Shown: in pieces, positions 45,801 to 53,990 of the stretch | How positions within the stretch are numbered: position 1 is the first letter of the stretch | Layout of the letters: every line of letters starts with the position of its first letter | Source of the DNA: Saprospiraceae bacterium | GTDB taxonomy: Bacteria > Bacteroidota > Bacteroidia > Chitinophagales > Saprospiraceae | Reading direction: 5' to 3' | NCBI GenBank assembly: GCA_021739645.1 | Contig: JAIPBL010000014.1 | Coordinates: 25,401 to 89,400 of the forward strand | DNA: 64,000 nt | Translations under genes and position numbers: made by a program | The notes under the pieces: generated by a model | What the model saw: only the letters and a program-made list of their open reading frames with translations | What the model was told of the DNA's origin: nothing | Database searches by the model: none

Positions 45801-45902
45801 GACACCAGCCAACCAGATACCATCATGCAATTGAGCAAAAGCGAAGCATGGGAACAAAAAAGGCAAGACTAGTAATAGCCTAAATGGCAGGTAGTTTATC
45901 AT
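42810..45902 (-). CDS. T9SS type A cargo: propeller-like N-terminal domain plus PKD and Ig-like domains
   Basis: 1030 residues with signal peptide (MINYLPFRLLLVLPFLFPCFAFA). Residues ~25-420 resemble a beta-propeller seen again in the protein at 59009: FYSKIDMAQNNGLGKMTEKN, FSPDGSKFAATST, IDIFDFDRCSGLLSN, AFSPNSRFLYLYFF and HPNYRLGP. An Ig-like domain (YQWQRSTNGGTTWANLANN) and several PKD-type domains follow (FEWKFSDGDSTLLENPS; HGCAPFTVKY; AGCGPLYVQFQN). The end FTVFPNPAGGQVFFASQLQP ... QVPAGLYFYSIEVDGQAVQ is a type A sorting domain. The N-terminal half is AT-richer than the C-terminal half, hinting at a mosaic origin. The stop lies in a heptamer array. Confidence 0.88.
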   Translation of the reverse strand: MINYLPFRLLLVLPFLFPCFAFAQLHDGIWLAGVKSSTWPGDWDKTSIDFGVSPAAVYQDSQHLFTIRMCGTSISDAIGNLQFYTNGFTVANKQHQLLENGDSLNLPEDYYNNYVGGSIVPQAIISLPDPANTQQYYLLHINSDNVVTPQEYTLYGSHLFYSKIDMAQNNGLGKMTEKNKVVLADSITAGALTAVRHANGRDWWVLVFKFWSKKYYRILVSENGVEVLGQQQIDVPIQKGQFGQFVFSPDGSKFAATSTAWDQQQRHWIDIFDFDRCSGLLSNRKRVYCSKRYDYNGVPTSDHAQGLAFSPNSRFLYLYFFEKTYQVDTWAVNPQQEMRLLGNYDGFEIISAPGAYPFFTYFGLAQLAPDGKIYTNTTYPTPYFHLTERPNNLGIGAKFTQHSFELAGYNLGHIPNHPNYRLGPLEGSGCDTLGIEKAVYILAHPYPSDGCVGGNAHFEVTAFGTGMGYQWQRSTNGGTTWANLANNADFEGSNTPYLVVKNITQGFDGHQFRCTVTGNISTEASRPAPLTVIGQMPVAVFDFVQDKDSLHFQNLASGYEYFEWKFSDGDSTLLENPSRLYTHAGTYPALLIATNACGQDTFIQDIVIPELVAEFHADRTHGCAPFTVKYTSDVPYRVYNQKYLTPGSSIPVAWANSGKHTVTYNNPGVFDATLMAFTPQAVEKDTLVKPGYITIETGINPTADISAQQMGSSLQLGSGFNFADTYTWFVSNGDTLSGQNVDYVFGNDGIYQIVLQTANHCGSALDTLTIVVGDPGASFSHTPTAGCGPLYVQFQNTSPFMADSVLWLFPNSAIPVAGYPDPSIPYTASGTYTATMIAWIAGMADTVTQQFEVEIWQDECPMPQIFTQVNGLEVTAWTDCPGSPSFQWSTGGGTVFGSQGISYQYDTAGVYTLSLTVGGQCGGSATATTSVTVTGTSATGSVASPTGPFTVFPNPAGGQVFFASQLQPSGAVGIKLRTATGSVIAEQKKERWNGSVAMDLAQVPAGLYFYSIEVDGQAVQQGKLVVVGKF

Positions 45903-45957
45903 GCGTGGTTTTTTTTTGAGGGGGGGCGAAAAAAGATATTCAAAACAGGTTCAAAAA

Positions 45958-45992
45958 AGCCCGCAAACACAGGAACTCCTGCATTTACGGGC
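45958..45992. terminator. Hairpin, copy 2 of a conserved 3' element
   Basis: AGCCCGCAAACACAGG and CCTGCATTTACGGGC repeat the hairpin at 42700-42735 almost base for base outside the loop. It lies downstream of the T9SS gene ending at 46081. Confidence 0.7.
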
Positions 45993-46020
45993 GCATCTAT
46001 ATCCTCTTGTTGTATCTTAT

Positions 46021-46066
46021 GTTATTGGGTTATTGGGTTATTGCAATAACCCAATAACTCAATAAC
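46021..46066. repeat. Octamer-word palindrome (GTTATTGG / CCAATAAC), 23-base arms, no loop
   Basis: Left arm 46021-46043 repeats GTTATTGG words; right arm 46044-46066 is its reverse complement with one mismatch. It ends 14 bases from the stop of the 1960-residue T9SS gene. Confidence 0.85.
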
Positions 46067-46080
46067 CAATTTTCCCAACA

Positions 46081-49000
46081 TCACCGCATCAGCGTCACCT
46101 CCCCTTCCAGCACCTTCATCGAGCCGTCCACGAACTCCACCTCTGCGAACCAGACGAATACTGCCGGGTTCATTGGCTTGCCGTCGAGCTTGCCGTTCCA
46201 GCCCCGTGATGGTTCTTTCGGGTCGAAATCTTCGTATTTGTACACCATTTCTCCCCATCGGTCGAACACGAAGAAGTTTTTCACCCTTTTGACGGAAGAG
46301 CCAGCGTAAATCCTGAAGAGGTCATTCGTACCGTCATCGTTGGGTGAAAAAGCCGTTGGCACGTACACCTGTCCCTCGCCGAGGTCCACATAAACGGTCA
46401 GCGAGTCACTTTCCTTGCAGCCATTTTTGAAAACAGTCACCATGAAAGTCGTTTGAGTCACCGGCGTGGCCATTGGGTCAAGGCAATCGGTGCAGCTCAG
46501 AAGGCTGCCATTCGTCCAGGCTATCGAGTCGAGGATGCTGGCAGGCAGGCTCACCACGGCAGTCAGTTGGATGGACTCACCGAATTTCACCAACGCTTGC
46601 CCTACGAGGTTGGTCGTCAGGTCAACGCCCAGCATACCGGCTACTTCCACCCGGAAATTGGCCGTGCCCGTGCAGCCCTCCGCATCTATCACCGTCAGTT
46701 CGTACTCCCCAGCTTCAAGGAAGGGGAATTCGTTGCCGGTCACAAACGGCTCCCCGTTGAGCGAGTAGAGGTAGGGGTCCATGCCGCCCGTCACCGTGCT
46801 CACGGTCATGTAGGCGTCCTTGCCGCCGTTGCCGCAGAAGGTAGGCTCAACGGTCACTTCCGGTTCCGGCGAGCTTTGGGTGGACATCACCAGCACGTCG
46901 TCCGAACTGGCGCAGCCGAGCGCTGTGTTGGTCACCGTCAGGGTAAACAAGCCGGGCGTTCCCACCTTTGGGTTCCTGGCGAGTTCATCGCCGGGGAAGC
47001 TGCCCGAGGCCGCCGTCCACAAGTAGCTGATGTCCTGGCTGCCCGAGGTGCTCGTGCCGCCGAGGTGTACCATTTGGTCGCTCTCCCAGCACGTCAGCAG
47101 GCGGTCGGGGCCAGCGTCCGCCGTTGGAGGCGGCACTATTTTTAGGATAATTTTATCGTCAAATGAGCAGTTGACCTGCTGGTAGTTGTACGTGATTTCG
47201 TGATTTCCAACTCCTGCCACCACTGGGTCAAAAATGCCCAGCACAGCATCCACCACACCGACACCGCTCCAAGTGCCCGTGCCACTCTGCCCCACGCCGT
47301 CAACATCGGCCACCAACTGAACCGTGGCAGCGGTTGCGGTCAGGCAAATAGGTGACACCGGGTCAATTGCCACGGTAAAAACTGGGCAGGGCAGTGCGTT
47401 GCAACTCATGCTTGCCACTGGCAGTGGGCAGCCCGTGTTGCCGTTCACCGTCACTTGGATGCCCACCTGCTGGAGTGGGTTGAGGCCACTGAAAACGTAG
47501 GAGGTGTCCGAAGTTTGCGACCCACCCGAACCGTTTATCACAGCAACGGAATATCCCGTTGCGTTGGCCACTGGATTCCACGAGAATACCACCTCCTCAG
47601 TCGTTGCGGAGCAAATGATAACGGGTGTTTCCATCTCGTCATCCACTTGTATTTGTTGGGTAAAAATGCTCGACGTGCAGCTTCCATCTGTCACGCTCAG
47701 GCTCAAATTCTTGATGCCTGGGCTGTTCCACTCCACTTGGTGCGGGCCAGGACCGATGCCCGGCACGGCCGTTCCACCGTCAAAATCCCAAGTGTAAACA
47801 GCCGTTGCGCCAGCAACACCCGAAAAAGTCACGGTCGTAAAATCGGTCAAGCAGATTTGGCCGTCCATCACGAAATCAGCCGTTGGCTGCGCAAACACGC
47901 CAATGGTTTGCGACCCCGTGTAGGTGCAGCCATCTTCCACGAAAGTGTAAACGATTACATGCTCCCCGAAGCCCGCCGCCGTTGCACTGAAAGTGCCAGT
48001 CGCCGGATTCACGATGCCCTGGCCACTCCAAGTGCCAGTGCCAGAGCCATCGCTGCCTGTCACCGTCGCCACCAGTTGAATGGGCGAGGAGGTACCAAGG
48101 CAAAAATCGGCCACAGGCGCTACACCAACCGCAAGGTTGGGGCAGGGTAAAGCATTACAGCAGAGCTGGGTGGAAGTGTTCGGACATGCGTTGCCCGACA
48201 CTGCCGTGACGGTCACACAAACCTGCTCCAAGGGTTGTAGCCCCGTGACCAGGTAGGTCGTTGGAGTGGTTTGTGTGCCAGTTTGCCCGGTGGATGTTGT
48301 CACCGTGTAGCCAGTAGCGCCGGGCACGCTGGGCCAAGTGAACTCAATAGAAGTTGTTGTATTTACGCAGTTGATTTGAGGAGCTTGCATCGCCGCATTC
48401 ACGGTTACCATGCCTGTGAAGATGGACGAAACGCAACCCTCCGGGCTTACCACGGTCAGCGTGACGAACTTCAAGCCGCCGCTCGGCCAGGTGACGTTGT
48501 GCGGGCCAGGGCCAGTACCGGGCACTGCCGTTGCGCCGCCGAAATCCCAGTTGTAGGTCATGCCGGGCAGCAGCGGCCCGTTGTAATTCACGACCACAGC
48601 GATGCCTTGGCAAGCCGAAGCTGGGTAGCTGAAGCCGCCATCCGGTGTTTGGAACACGTTGATGATGATGTCCACCGTGGTGTTGCAGGGGCCGTCGGTG
48701 TAAATGGCCGTGATGGTATTTGCACCCACGTTGGCTTGGTTGGGGTCAAAAAGTCCGCCTATGGACACACCCGGTCCAGACCACTCCAAGCTGCCCGAAG
48801 GCGATCCGCCCGTTACGTTGGCCACCAGTTGCACGGGCTGGGTGGTTGCCTTCCGGCAAATATCCGCTACCGGGTCAATGGTCAGGCTGACCACTGGGCA
48901 AGGAATGGCGGTGCAGTCAGTGATTGCCATGCTGTTGGGGCAGGCATTGCCGCTGACGGCGGTCACTTGTATGCTGACCACCTCGCCGGGCGTCAGTCCG

Positions 49001-51963
49001 CTCACCGTGTACGAGGTAGCTGAGTTTTGGGTAAATGCCTGACCGGAAGTCACGTTCACATCGTAGCTCGTTGCACCGGGCACTGCGGGCCAACTGAAGG
49101 TGATACTCTCTGAGGTTGCGCTGCAATTTATCGTCGGCTGTGCCAATGGTGCATCCACCTGCACGGACGCCGTGGCAGGCGAAGCTGTGCAGCCGTTGCC
49201 ATCTGCCACGGTCACGGAAACCGTATGCGCACCGGGCGTTGACCAAACCACGCTTTGTGGGCCTGAGCCACTGCCGGGCGTTGCCGTACCGCCATCAAAA
49301 TCCCATGCATAAGTCAGCCCAGCCCCCGCCGAACCCGTGAAGGTGACCGTGGCGGCCGTGCCCGCACAAATGTTGGACGAAGCCGCCAAGCTGGCCGTTG
49401 GGGTTTGGAAAACATTGATTGTCAGTGTATTGGATGCAGAGCAACCGTTTTTTGAGTAGGTGGCGGTGATGGTGTTCGCACCTACTGCCGCTTGGCTTGG
49501 GTCAAAGGTGCCAGCCGAAGCATCCACGATGCCTGTGCCCGACCAAGTAAGCGTACCGCCTGTGCTGCCCGTGACGCTGGCTTGCAGGTCAAATGGTGCG
49601 GTCGCTGCATCCAAGCAAATATCGGCTACTGGTGTTGGCGACACGGTCACTGGCGGGCAGTTTTGCGCCGTGCAAGTCTGCGTGGCTGTGCTGTTGCCGC
49701 ATGCGCCCGCTCCAATGGCCTCCACCGTGAGTGTCACGGACTGGCCAGGCGTGAGTCCCGTTACTTCGTAAGAAGTTGGTGAAACCTGGGTGCCAGGTAC
49801 ACTGGAAGTCGCATTGTAGCCCGTGCTGCCGGGCACGCTCGCCCAACTGAACAGGACACTCGAAGTGGTCGTCTGGCAATTGATCACTGGTTGCGCCAGC
49901 GGGTTTTCAACCGTAATATTTTGGATAAAAACAGCCGATGTGCAGCCGTTTTCGGTCACGGTCATTGTGATAGCTTTTGGCCCAGCAAACGGGAATGTCA
50001 CCGTGTGCGGCCCTGAGCCAGTACCGGGTGTGGCAGTTCCGCCATCAAAGACCCAGTTGTAGGTTGCGCCAGCACCAGCGTTGCCCGTGTAGGTGACGGT
50101 AACTGACCCATTGAGGCAGCTCAACGCAGTGGCGGTAAAGTTTGCCGTAGGCACCGGTTTAACTATCAGGGTAACGGCGATTTCGTCAGAACAACTGCCC
50201 TTGGTAGCCTTGTAGTAGTAGGTTGTGTTGGTGATTGGCGATACTACGGTGTTCGACAGTTGGTTCCCCAACGTAGCGGGTGTGCCGCTGTGGACGGTCA
50301 GGGCGGCACCGGTGTTGTTGACATCTTGAATTGCCACGTTTACGAGGTCAAATGACTGCCCAAGACAGATGCTGGGCGGTGGGCCATTCAAGACCAAATC
50401 AGGCGAAACCCTGCCGTCCGCTACCGTCACGGAGGCCGTGGAAGTACAGGCTGGCGAAACGCTGTTGTCGCTAACCGTCACTGTATAAGTGCCGGGTGTC
50501 GTTGCGCTGATGGCCGATTGGGTACTGGTAAATGTCCCCGGCCCTGACCATGCATAAGTCAGGACGCCTGGCCCCGAAGTGGAGGCGGACAGCGCCACAG
50601 CGGACACGGTGCAAGTTATCGGCGGCGGGTTGGCTGGCGTGATGATGGCTGTTGGCGAAAGCTCATTGAAAGCCAAATGGACGATGCTGTCGCAGCCTTG
50701 CCAGTTTTGCAACTGCACATAATATTCCGTTGGTGGGCAATATTGCTGCCCGCCGATTGATACACAGTTTCCTGCACAAACGGTGGCTGTGTAGTCCACC
50801 GTATCTGGTTGAATTGTGGTCAAATTCACCTGTATAACGCTGTCGCAACCGAGCCAAGAACTAAGCGTGATGGCGCTAGAAGTACATACGGATTGGCCTC
50901 CCACGATGACGCACTCACCTGCACACAACGTTGTATTGAGCACCGTCGGTGGAATGGCTGGCAGAACGGTAACAGGAATAAAATTTTCAGAAAGATCGGC
51001 ACAGAAAGGCGCCGTGGAGGACGCTAAATCTGCGTCAACACTATCAACGTTCATCCCGATGATGGATGGCAACTGATTGGCATGGATGGACAAATAGGAC
51101 AACCCATACACCTCATAGTTACCAGGCGGCTGTGTACTGAGGTCAGGGTTTTGGAGCAAACTCAAAATAATGTTATTTTGAACGAGCACCCACACGTAAT
51201 CATATAGGGCGGAATCGGCGCCATAGAGCGGCCCGTTCATCCCATAGTTGGGCGGCAAGTCAAGTATAAGGCTTGAATCACCAATACAGCCAATTATCTC
51301 AATGGTGTCTAGTGTTCCCCCATCCGCTTCGCAGGCGTAACATGCTTGGCCATTTAGAAAAGTTAGGCTGAAGTTTTCGAGCATTCCGACGTCCAGGTTG
51401 CAGACGTCGAGTATGGAAATAGTCCAAGTGCCATTGGCGGGGTCACCTGGCACGTTGAAGTCGTTGAGGTCGCAGTTGGGAGCTTGTGGCCAGCCCGTAA
51501 CAGGGCTTGTCACACCGCCGCAAGGCACGGTCCAGTTGCCCCTGAGGCAGCAAGTGCCCACCGAACAAGGCCCTTGGTTACAAATATAATCCGTGTTGTT
51601 GGTCAATGGTTTTGAGGTGCCCGGCACGATACAGATTTCCGCATTGTTTTGTTGGTTGCCACATTCAAAGTAATTGTTTCCAGCATCGGCCATGATGAGG
51701 TACTCCACGCCACTGGGCGAGGTAAGTGAAATGCTCAGGTCGCCGATCCAAGTATGCGTAATGGTGACACAAACAGAGGTAAGTGGGTTAACACCAAGGT
51801 CGTTGGCACCGTTAACAGTCACATCGAGATAACCGCTGTAAACACCATAGTCTTGGATAGGTACCGGGCAATTGCCGGAAGTTACGCAATCGCATTGGGC
51901 GAAGAGTTGGGTGAACGTTACGAAAGAGAACAACAACGCTGTGAGGATAGATTTGCCAGTCAT
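46081..51963 (-). CDS. Giant T9SS type B cargo: proprotein-convertase P domain plus repeated Ig/PKD/Fn3-like modules
   Basis: 1960 residues. After the signal MTGKSILTALLFSFVTFTQLFA comes a P/Homo B domain (DYGVYSGYLDVTVNGANDLG, THTWIGDLSISLTSPSG, ANGTWTISILDVCNLDVGML) without any attached subtilisin domain. About four modules of ~250 residues follow; each has an Ig-like unit (PVADICLDAATAPFDL, SGTGIVD), a PKD-like unit (YAWDFDGGTATPGSGSGP) and a Fn3-like unit (FSWPAVPGATSYDV, PNSMAITDCTAIPCP). The C-terminus VYVPTAFSPNDDGTNDLFRI ... WNGKLDGKPMNPAVFVWFAE is the type B (gliding-associated) sorting domain. Type B cargo is usually attached through a SprF/PorP-like partner, not found here. Adhesin function is likely. 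Confidence 0.93.
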   Translation of the reverse strand: MTGKSILTALLFSFVTFTQLFAQCDCVTSGNCPVPIQDYGVYSGYLDVTVNGANDLGVNPLTSVCVTITHTWIGDLSISLTSPSGVEYLIMADAGNNYFECGNQQNNAEICIVPGTSKPLTNNTDYICNQGPCSVGTCCLRGNWTVPCGGVTSPVTGWPQAPNCDLNDFNVPGDPANGTWTISILDVCNLDVGMLENFSLTFLNGQACYACEADGGTLDTIEIIGCIGDSSLILDLPPNYGMNGPLYGADSALYDYVWVLVQNNIILSLLQNPDLSTQPPGNYEVYGLSYLSIHANQLPSIIGMNVDSVDADLASSTAPFCADLSENFIPVTVLPAIPPTVLNTTLCAGECVIVGGQSVCTSSAITLSSWLGCDSVIQVNLTTIQPDTVDYTATVCAGNCVSIGGQQYCPPTEYYVQLQNWQGCDSIVHLAFNELSPTAIITPANPPPITCTVSAVALSASTSGPGVLTYAWSGPGTFTSTQSAISATTPGTYTVTVSDNSVSPACTSTASVTVADGRVSPDLVLNGPPPSICLGQSFDLVNVAIQDVNNTGAALTVHSGTPATLGNQLSNTVVSPITNTTYYYKATKGSCSDEIAVTLIVKPVPTANFTATALSCLNGSVTVTYTGNAGAGATYNWVFDGGTATPGTGSGPHTVTFPFAGPKAITMTVTENGCTSAVFIQNITVENPLAQPVINCQTTTSSVLFSWASVPGSTGYNATSSVPGTQVSPTSYEVTGLTPGQSVTLTVEAIGAGACGNSTATQTCTAQNCPPVTVSPTPVADICLDAATAPFDLQASVTGSTGGTLTWSGTGIVDASAGTFDPSQAAVGANTITATYSKNGCSASNTLTINVFQTPTASLAASSNICAGTAATVTFTGSAGAGLTYAWDFDGGTATPGSGSGPQSVVWSTPGAHTVSVTVADGNGCTASPATASVQVDAPLAQPTINCSATSESITFSWPAVPGATSYDVNVTSGQAFTQNSATSYTVSGLTPGEVVSIQVTAVSGNACPNSMAITDCTAIPCPVVSLTIDPVADICRKATTQPVQLVANVTGGSPSGSLEWSGPGVSIGGLFDPNQANVGANTITAIYTDGPCNTTVDIIINVFQTPDGGFSYPASACQGIAVVVNYNGPLLPGMTYNWDFGGATAVPGTGPGPHNVTWPSGGLKFVTLTVVSPEGCVSSIFTGMVTVNAAMQAPQINCVNTTTSIEFTWPSVPGATGYTVTTSTGQTGTQTTPTTYLVTGLQPLEQVCVTVTAVSGNACPNTSTQLCCNALPCPNLAVGVAPVADFCLGTSSPIQLVATVTGSDGSGTGTWSGQGIVNPATGTFSATAAGFGEHVIVYTFVEDGCTYTGSQTIGVFAQPTADFVMDGQICLTDFTTVTFSGVAGATAVYTWDFDGGTAVPGIGPGPHQVEWNSPGIKNLSLSVTDGSCTSSIFTQQIQVDDEMETPVIICSATTEEVVFSWNPVANATGYSVAVINGSGGSQTSDTSYVFSGLNPLQQVGIQVTVNGNTGCPLPVASMSCNALPCPVFTVAIDPVSPICLTATAATVQLVADVDGVGQSGTGTWSGVGVVDAVLGIFDPVVAGVGNHEITYNYQQVNCSFDDKIILKIVPPPTADAGPDRLLTCWESDQMVHLGGTSTSGSQDISYLWTAASGSFPGDELARNPKVGTPGLFTLTVTNTALGCASSDDVLVMSTQSSPEPEVTVEPTFCGNGGKDAYMTVSTVTGGMDPYLYSLNGEPFVTGNEFPFLEAGEYELTVIDAEGCTGTANFRVEVAGMLGVDLTTNLVGQALVKFGESIQLTAVVSLPASILDSIAWTNGSLLSCTDCLDPMATPVTQTTFMVTVFKNGCKESDSLTVYVDLGEGQVYVPTAFSPNDDGTNDLFRIYAGSSVKRVKNFFVFDRWGEMVYKYEDFDPKEPSRGWNGKLDGKPMNPAVFVWFAEVEFVDGSMKVLEGEVTLMR

Positions 51964-52365
51964 TTATCTAGTTTTTGCGAGCTTAGTCCAAGGGGGGATA
52001 GGACGTTGAATTCATGCTCGTTCATGTGTGCAATGAAAAGGTTGTAGGATTAACCTAAATAAATTTTGGATGGGAATACAGTGCAAACACTGGCTAAACC
52101 AGCAACTGGATAATAGCATCAACTTTGACTTCAAACAATTGATAGTCAAAAGTTTAAGTCAATAAAAAAAATCGTAAAATCGTAAACTACCAGGGAGGGG
52201 GATGGGGTGCTCCGCTAAAACCAAGGCTCTAAGCGAAAAGTAGCTGCGTCTGTTTAGGATTTTCCAGATGTTTCATCCTCAAAAAACAATGCCAAAAGCA
52301 GTGTGTTAGGCAGGTAAGAAGTTAAATTGTAAGGTAAAAAGGAGATTTGACCAAAATTGGTCGTA
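51964..52365. other. Intergenic region between two minus-strand genes
   Basis: 402 bases hold no recognised gene. It contains the octamer pair TCGTAAAA/TCGTAAAC (52168-52187) and a small hairpin CAGTG-CAAA-CACTG. A TAnnTTTG element for the upstream T9SS gene was not found on the minus strand. Confidence 0.5.
52168..52187. repeat. Short octamer duplication (AATCGTAA word)
   Basis: The word AATCGTAA occurs twice head to tail after an A-run. It is the same word family as the flank of the hairpin at 36613-36679 and the bshA stop region at 37484-37499. Confidence 0.5.
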
Positions 52366-53880
52366 TTATTTTTTGCGGAGCAAAACACCGACCCAACTGA
52401 ACCTAGCCTCGACTTCATACAACGAATCGAGGGCAGGCATATCATCCGGTTGAACGTAGTAGTAATCGTACCGGCTATCCAAGAAGAGGTTTTTTGAGTA
52501 AACTGGTGGCTCCGTGAAATCGTAGCCAAACCGCTTTTGATAATAACTGGCCGCAGGATGGTAGAGCCAATGGACGCCTAGTTTCACCTTGGTTCCATCA
52601 GGAATCTTGGCGTTCATGTAGGCCATCATATTTTTCGTTTCGGCGTCGTAACCCCATTCGCTGGTGTAGCGGAGTTGCGCCACCCGTCCAAAATGCACCA
52701 CGCAAAACAAGCCGACGAACACCGCCAGCCCCACTCGCCACGGGCTCCGTTTTTGCCCCAGCCAAGTTTGAAAAAACAGAAAAACCGCCAGGGCACAGAG
52801 TGGGATGAACATGATGGCCGTGCGGTCAACCTGGTACTGAGTGTCCAAGAGCCAATGCTGCGCTATGGCCGCCAACGCTGCCAGCAGCGGCAGTGCTACG
52901 GCAGCGAGGTAAAACCGGGCCGCCGTGTCTTTCGGCTTTTTCATAAAATTAGCAACCGCTAGCCCTGTGGCAGCCAGCAACAGCACAAAGAACAGACCGC
53001 CAAACAACTCCAGGTTGTACATTTTGAGGTAGCGCCCGCCGTAGAGGCTGCAATGCACCACCGACTTGTAGGTGTCATAAAACGCTGGCCTTCCCCACTC
53101 GAACTCGCCACGTTCCCGCAGGATTCGGATGGGATTGTGCAGCAGCCAGCCCAGCACCGACGCAAAAGACAGGCTTGCGATTGCAGCCCATTGCGCCCGC
53201 TGTGCCCCATTTTCGTCTTTTTTCAAAAAAGCCCAAACCACCATGCCGCCGATGACGGCCAGCAGGCAGGCGAAGTATATCAGTAGCGTAAAATTGCTAA
53301 AAACCGCCAATGCCGCTCCACCCAAAGCACCCAACAACGGCGCTAATCGACCGCTCTCTACCCATCTGGCAAGGAAATACAGGCTCACCATCATCATGCT
53401 CATGGCCAGGCCGTAGCCTCGGGCCAGCGAGAAGAATTCCAACAGGTAGGCGTTGAAATTGAGGAGGATGAACCCGAATAATTTGAGGTAGGAGGTATGA
53501 GGTGTGAGGTATGATGGGGCAGGTAGGTTTTTCACCGACCAATCCACGAGTTTGTAGGAGAAAACAAGGTAAATGACGTGCCCAAGCAAGGCTGGGAGCC
53601 GGATGGACAGTTCCGAATCTCCGAACAGCCCGACCGATATTTTCATCAGCAATACATAGAGCCAGTGCAGGTTGGCGCTGCCCCAACAGTTGGGGTTGGT
53701 GCGGCAGGTAAAAATGTCGTAGTTGGTCCAGATGGCGAAGGAGCCACACTCGTCGTGGGTCAGGGAAAGCAGGTCGGCTCGGAGGGTGGTGTAGGTGAGC
53801 AGCAGGACAGCAGCAAGGCACAACAAACCGATTGGCAGCCATTTATTGAAAAAACCAACCTTGTCGGAAGTCCTATTCAT
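52366..53880 (-). CDS. Polytopic membrane protein, glycosyltransferase family 39-like
   Basis: 504 residues from the ATG at 53880 (a GTG at 53886 is also in frame). About ten hydrophobic segments alternate with short loops. The first periplasmic loop contains LSLTHDECGSFAIWTNYD, the Asp-Glu catalytic pair expected in GT39/ArnT-type lipid-linked sugar transferases, and is followed by HWLYVLLMKISVGLFGDSEL SIRLPALLG, another family hallmark. The C-terminal periplasmic part (DGTKVKLGVHWLYHPAASYY) is soluble. It probably transfers a sugar from a polyprenyl-phosphate carrier in the periplasm. A 28-base heptamer array lies inside the frame (53485-53512), encoding YLTPHTSYLK. Confidence 0.75.
   Translation of the reverse strand: MNRTSDKVGFFNKWLPIGLLCLAAVLLLTYTTLRADLLSLTHDECGSFAIWTNYDIFTCRTNPNCWGSANLHWLYVLLMKISVGLFGDSELSIRLPALLGHVIYLVFSYKLVDWSVKNLPAPSYLTPHTSYLKLFGFILLNFNAYLLEFFSLARGYGLAMSMMMVSLYFLARWVESGRLAPLLGALGGAALAVFSNFTLLIYFACLLAVIGGMVVWAFLKKDENGAQRAQWAAIASLSFASVLGWLLHNPIRILRERGEFEWGRPAFYDTYKSVVHCSLYGGRYLKMYNLELFGGLFFVLLLAATGLAVANFMKKPKDTAARFYLAAVALPLLAALAAIAQHWLLDTQYQVDRTAIMFIPLCALAVFLFFQTWLGQKRSPWRVGLAVFVGLFCVVHFGRVAQLRYTSEWGYDAETKNMMAYMNAKIPDGTKVKLGVHWLYHPAASYYQKRFGYDFTEPPVYSKNLFLDSRYDYYYVQPDDMPALDSLYEVEARFSWVGVLLRKK
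53485..53512. repeat. Four heptamers (GAGGTAT words) inside a coding sequence
   Basis: Four head-to-tail 7-base units of GAGGTAT type lie in the GT39-like gene. Since 28 is not a multiple of 3, gain or loss of one unit would shift the frame. It encodes SYLTPHTSYL in a loop between membrane segments. Confidence 0.75.
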
Positions 53881-53933
53881 TTTCACTTAACTGCTTTTTA
53901 GCGTCACCCAAGATGACTAAAAAGGCCGCAAAA

Positions 53934-53972
53934 CTTGAACAGCGGCACGGCTTAGCCGTGCCGCTGTTCAAG
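53934..53972. terminator. 19-base perfect hairpin between the PSD-like and GT39-like genes
   Basis: Arms 53934-53952 and 53954-53972 are exact reverse complements around a single base, so the practical loop is 3-5 bases. It follows the PSD-like stop by 18 bases on the minus strand. Confidence 0.75.
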
Positions 53973-53990
53973 CACTGTGGATTTCCAATC

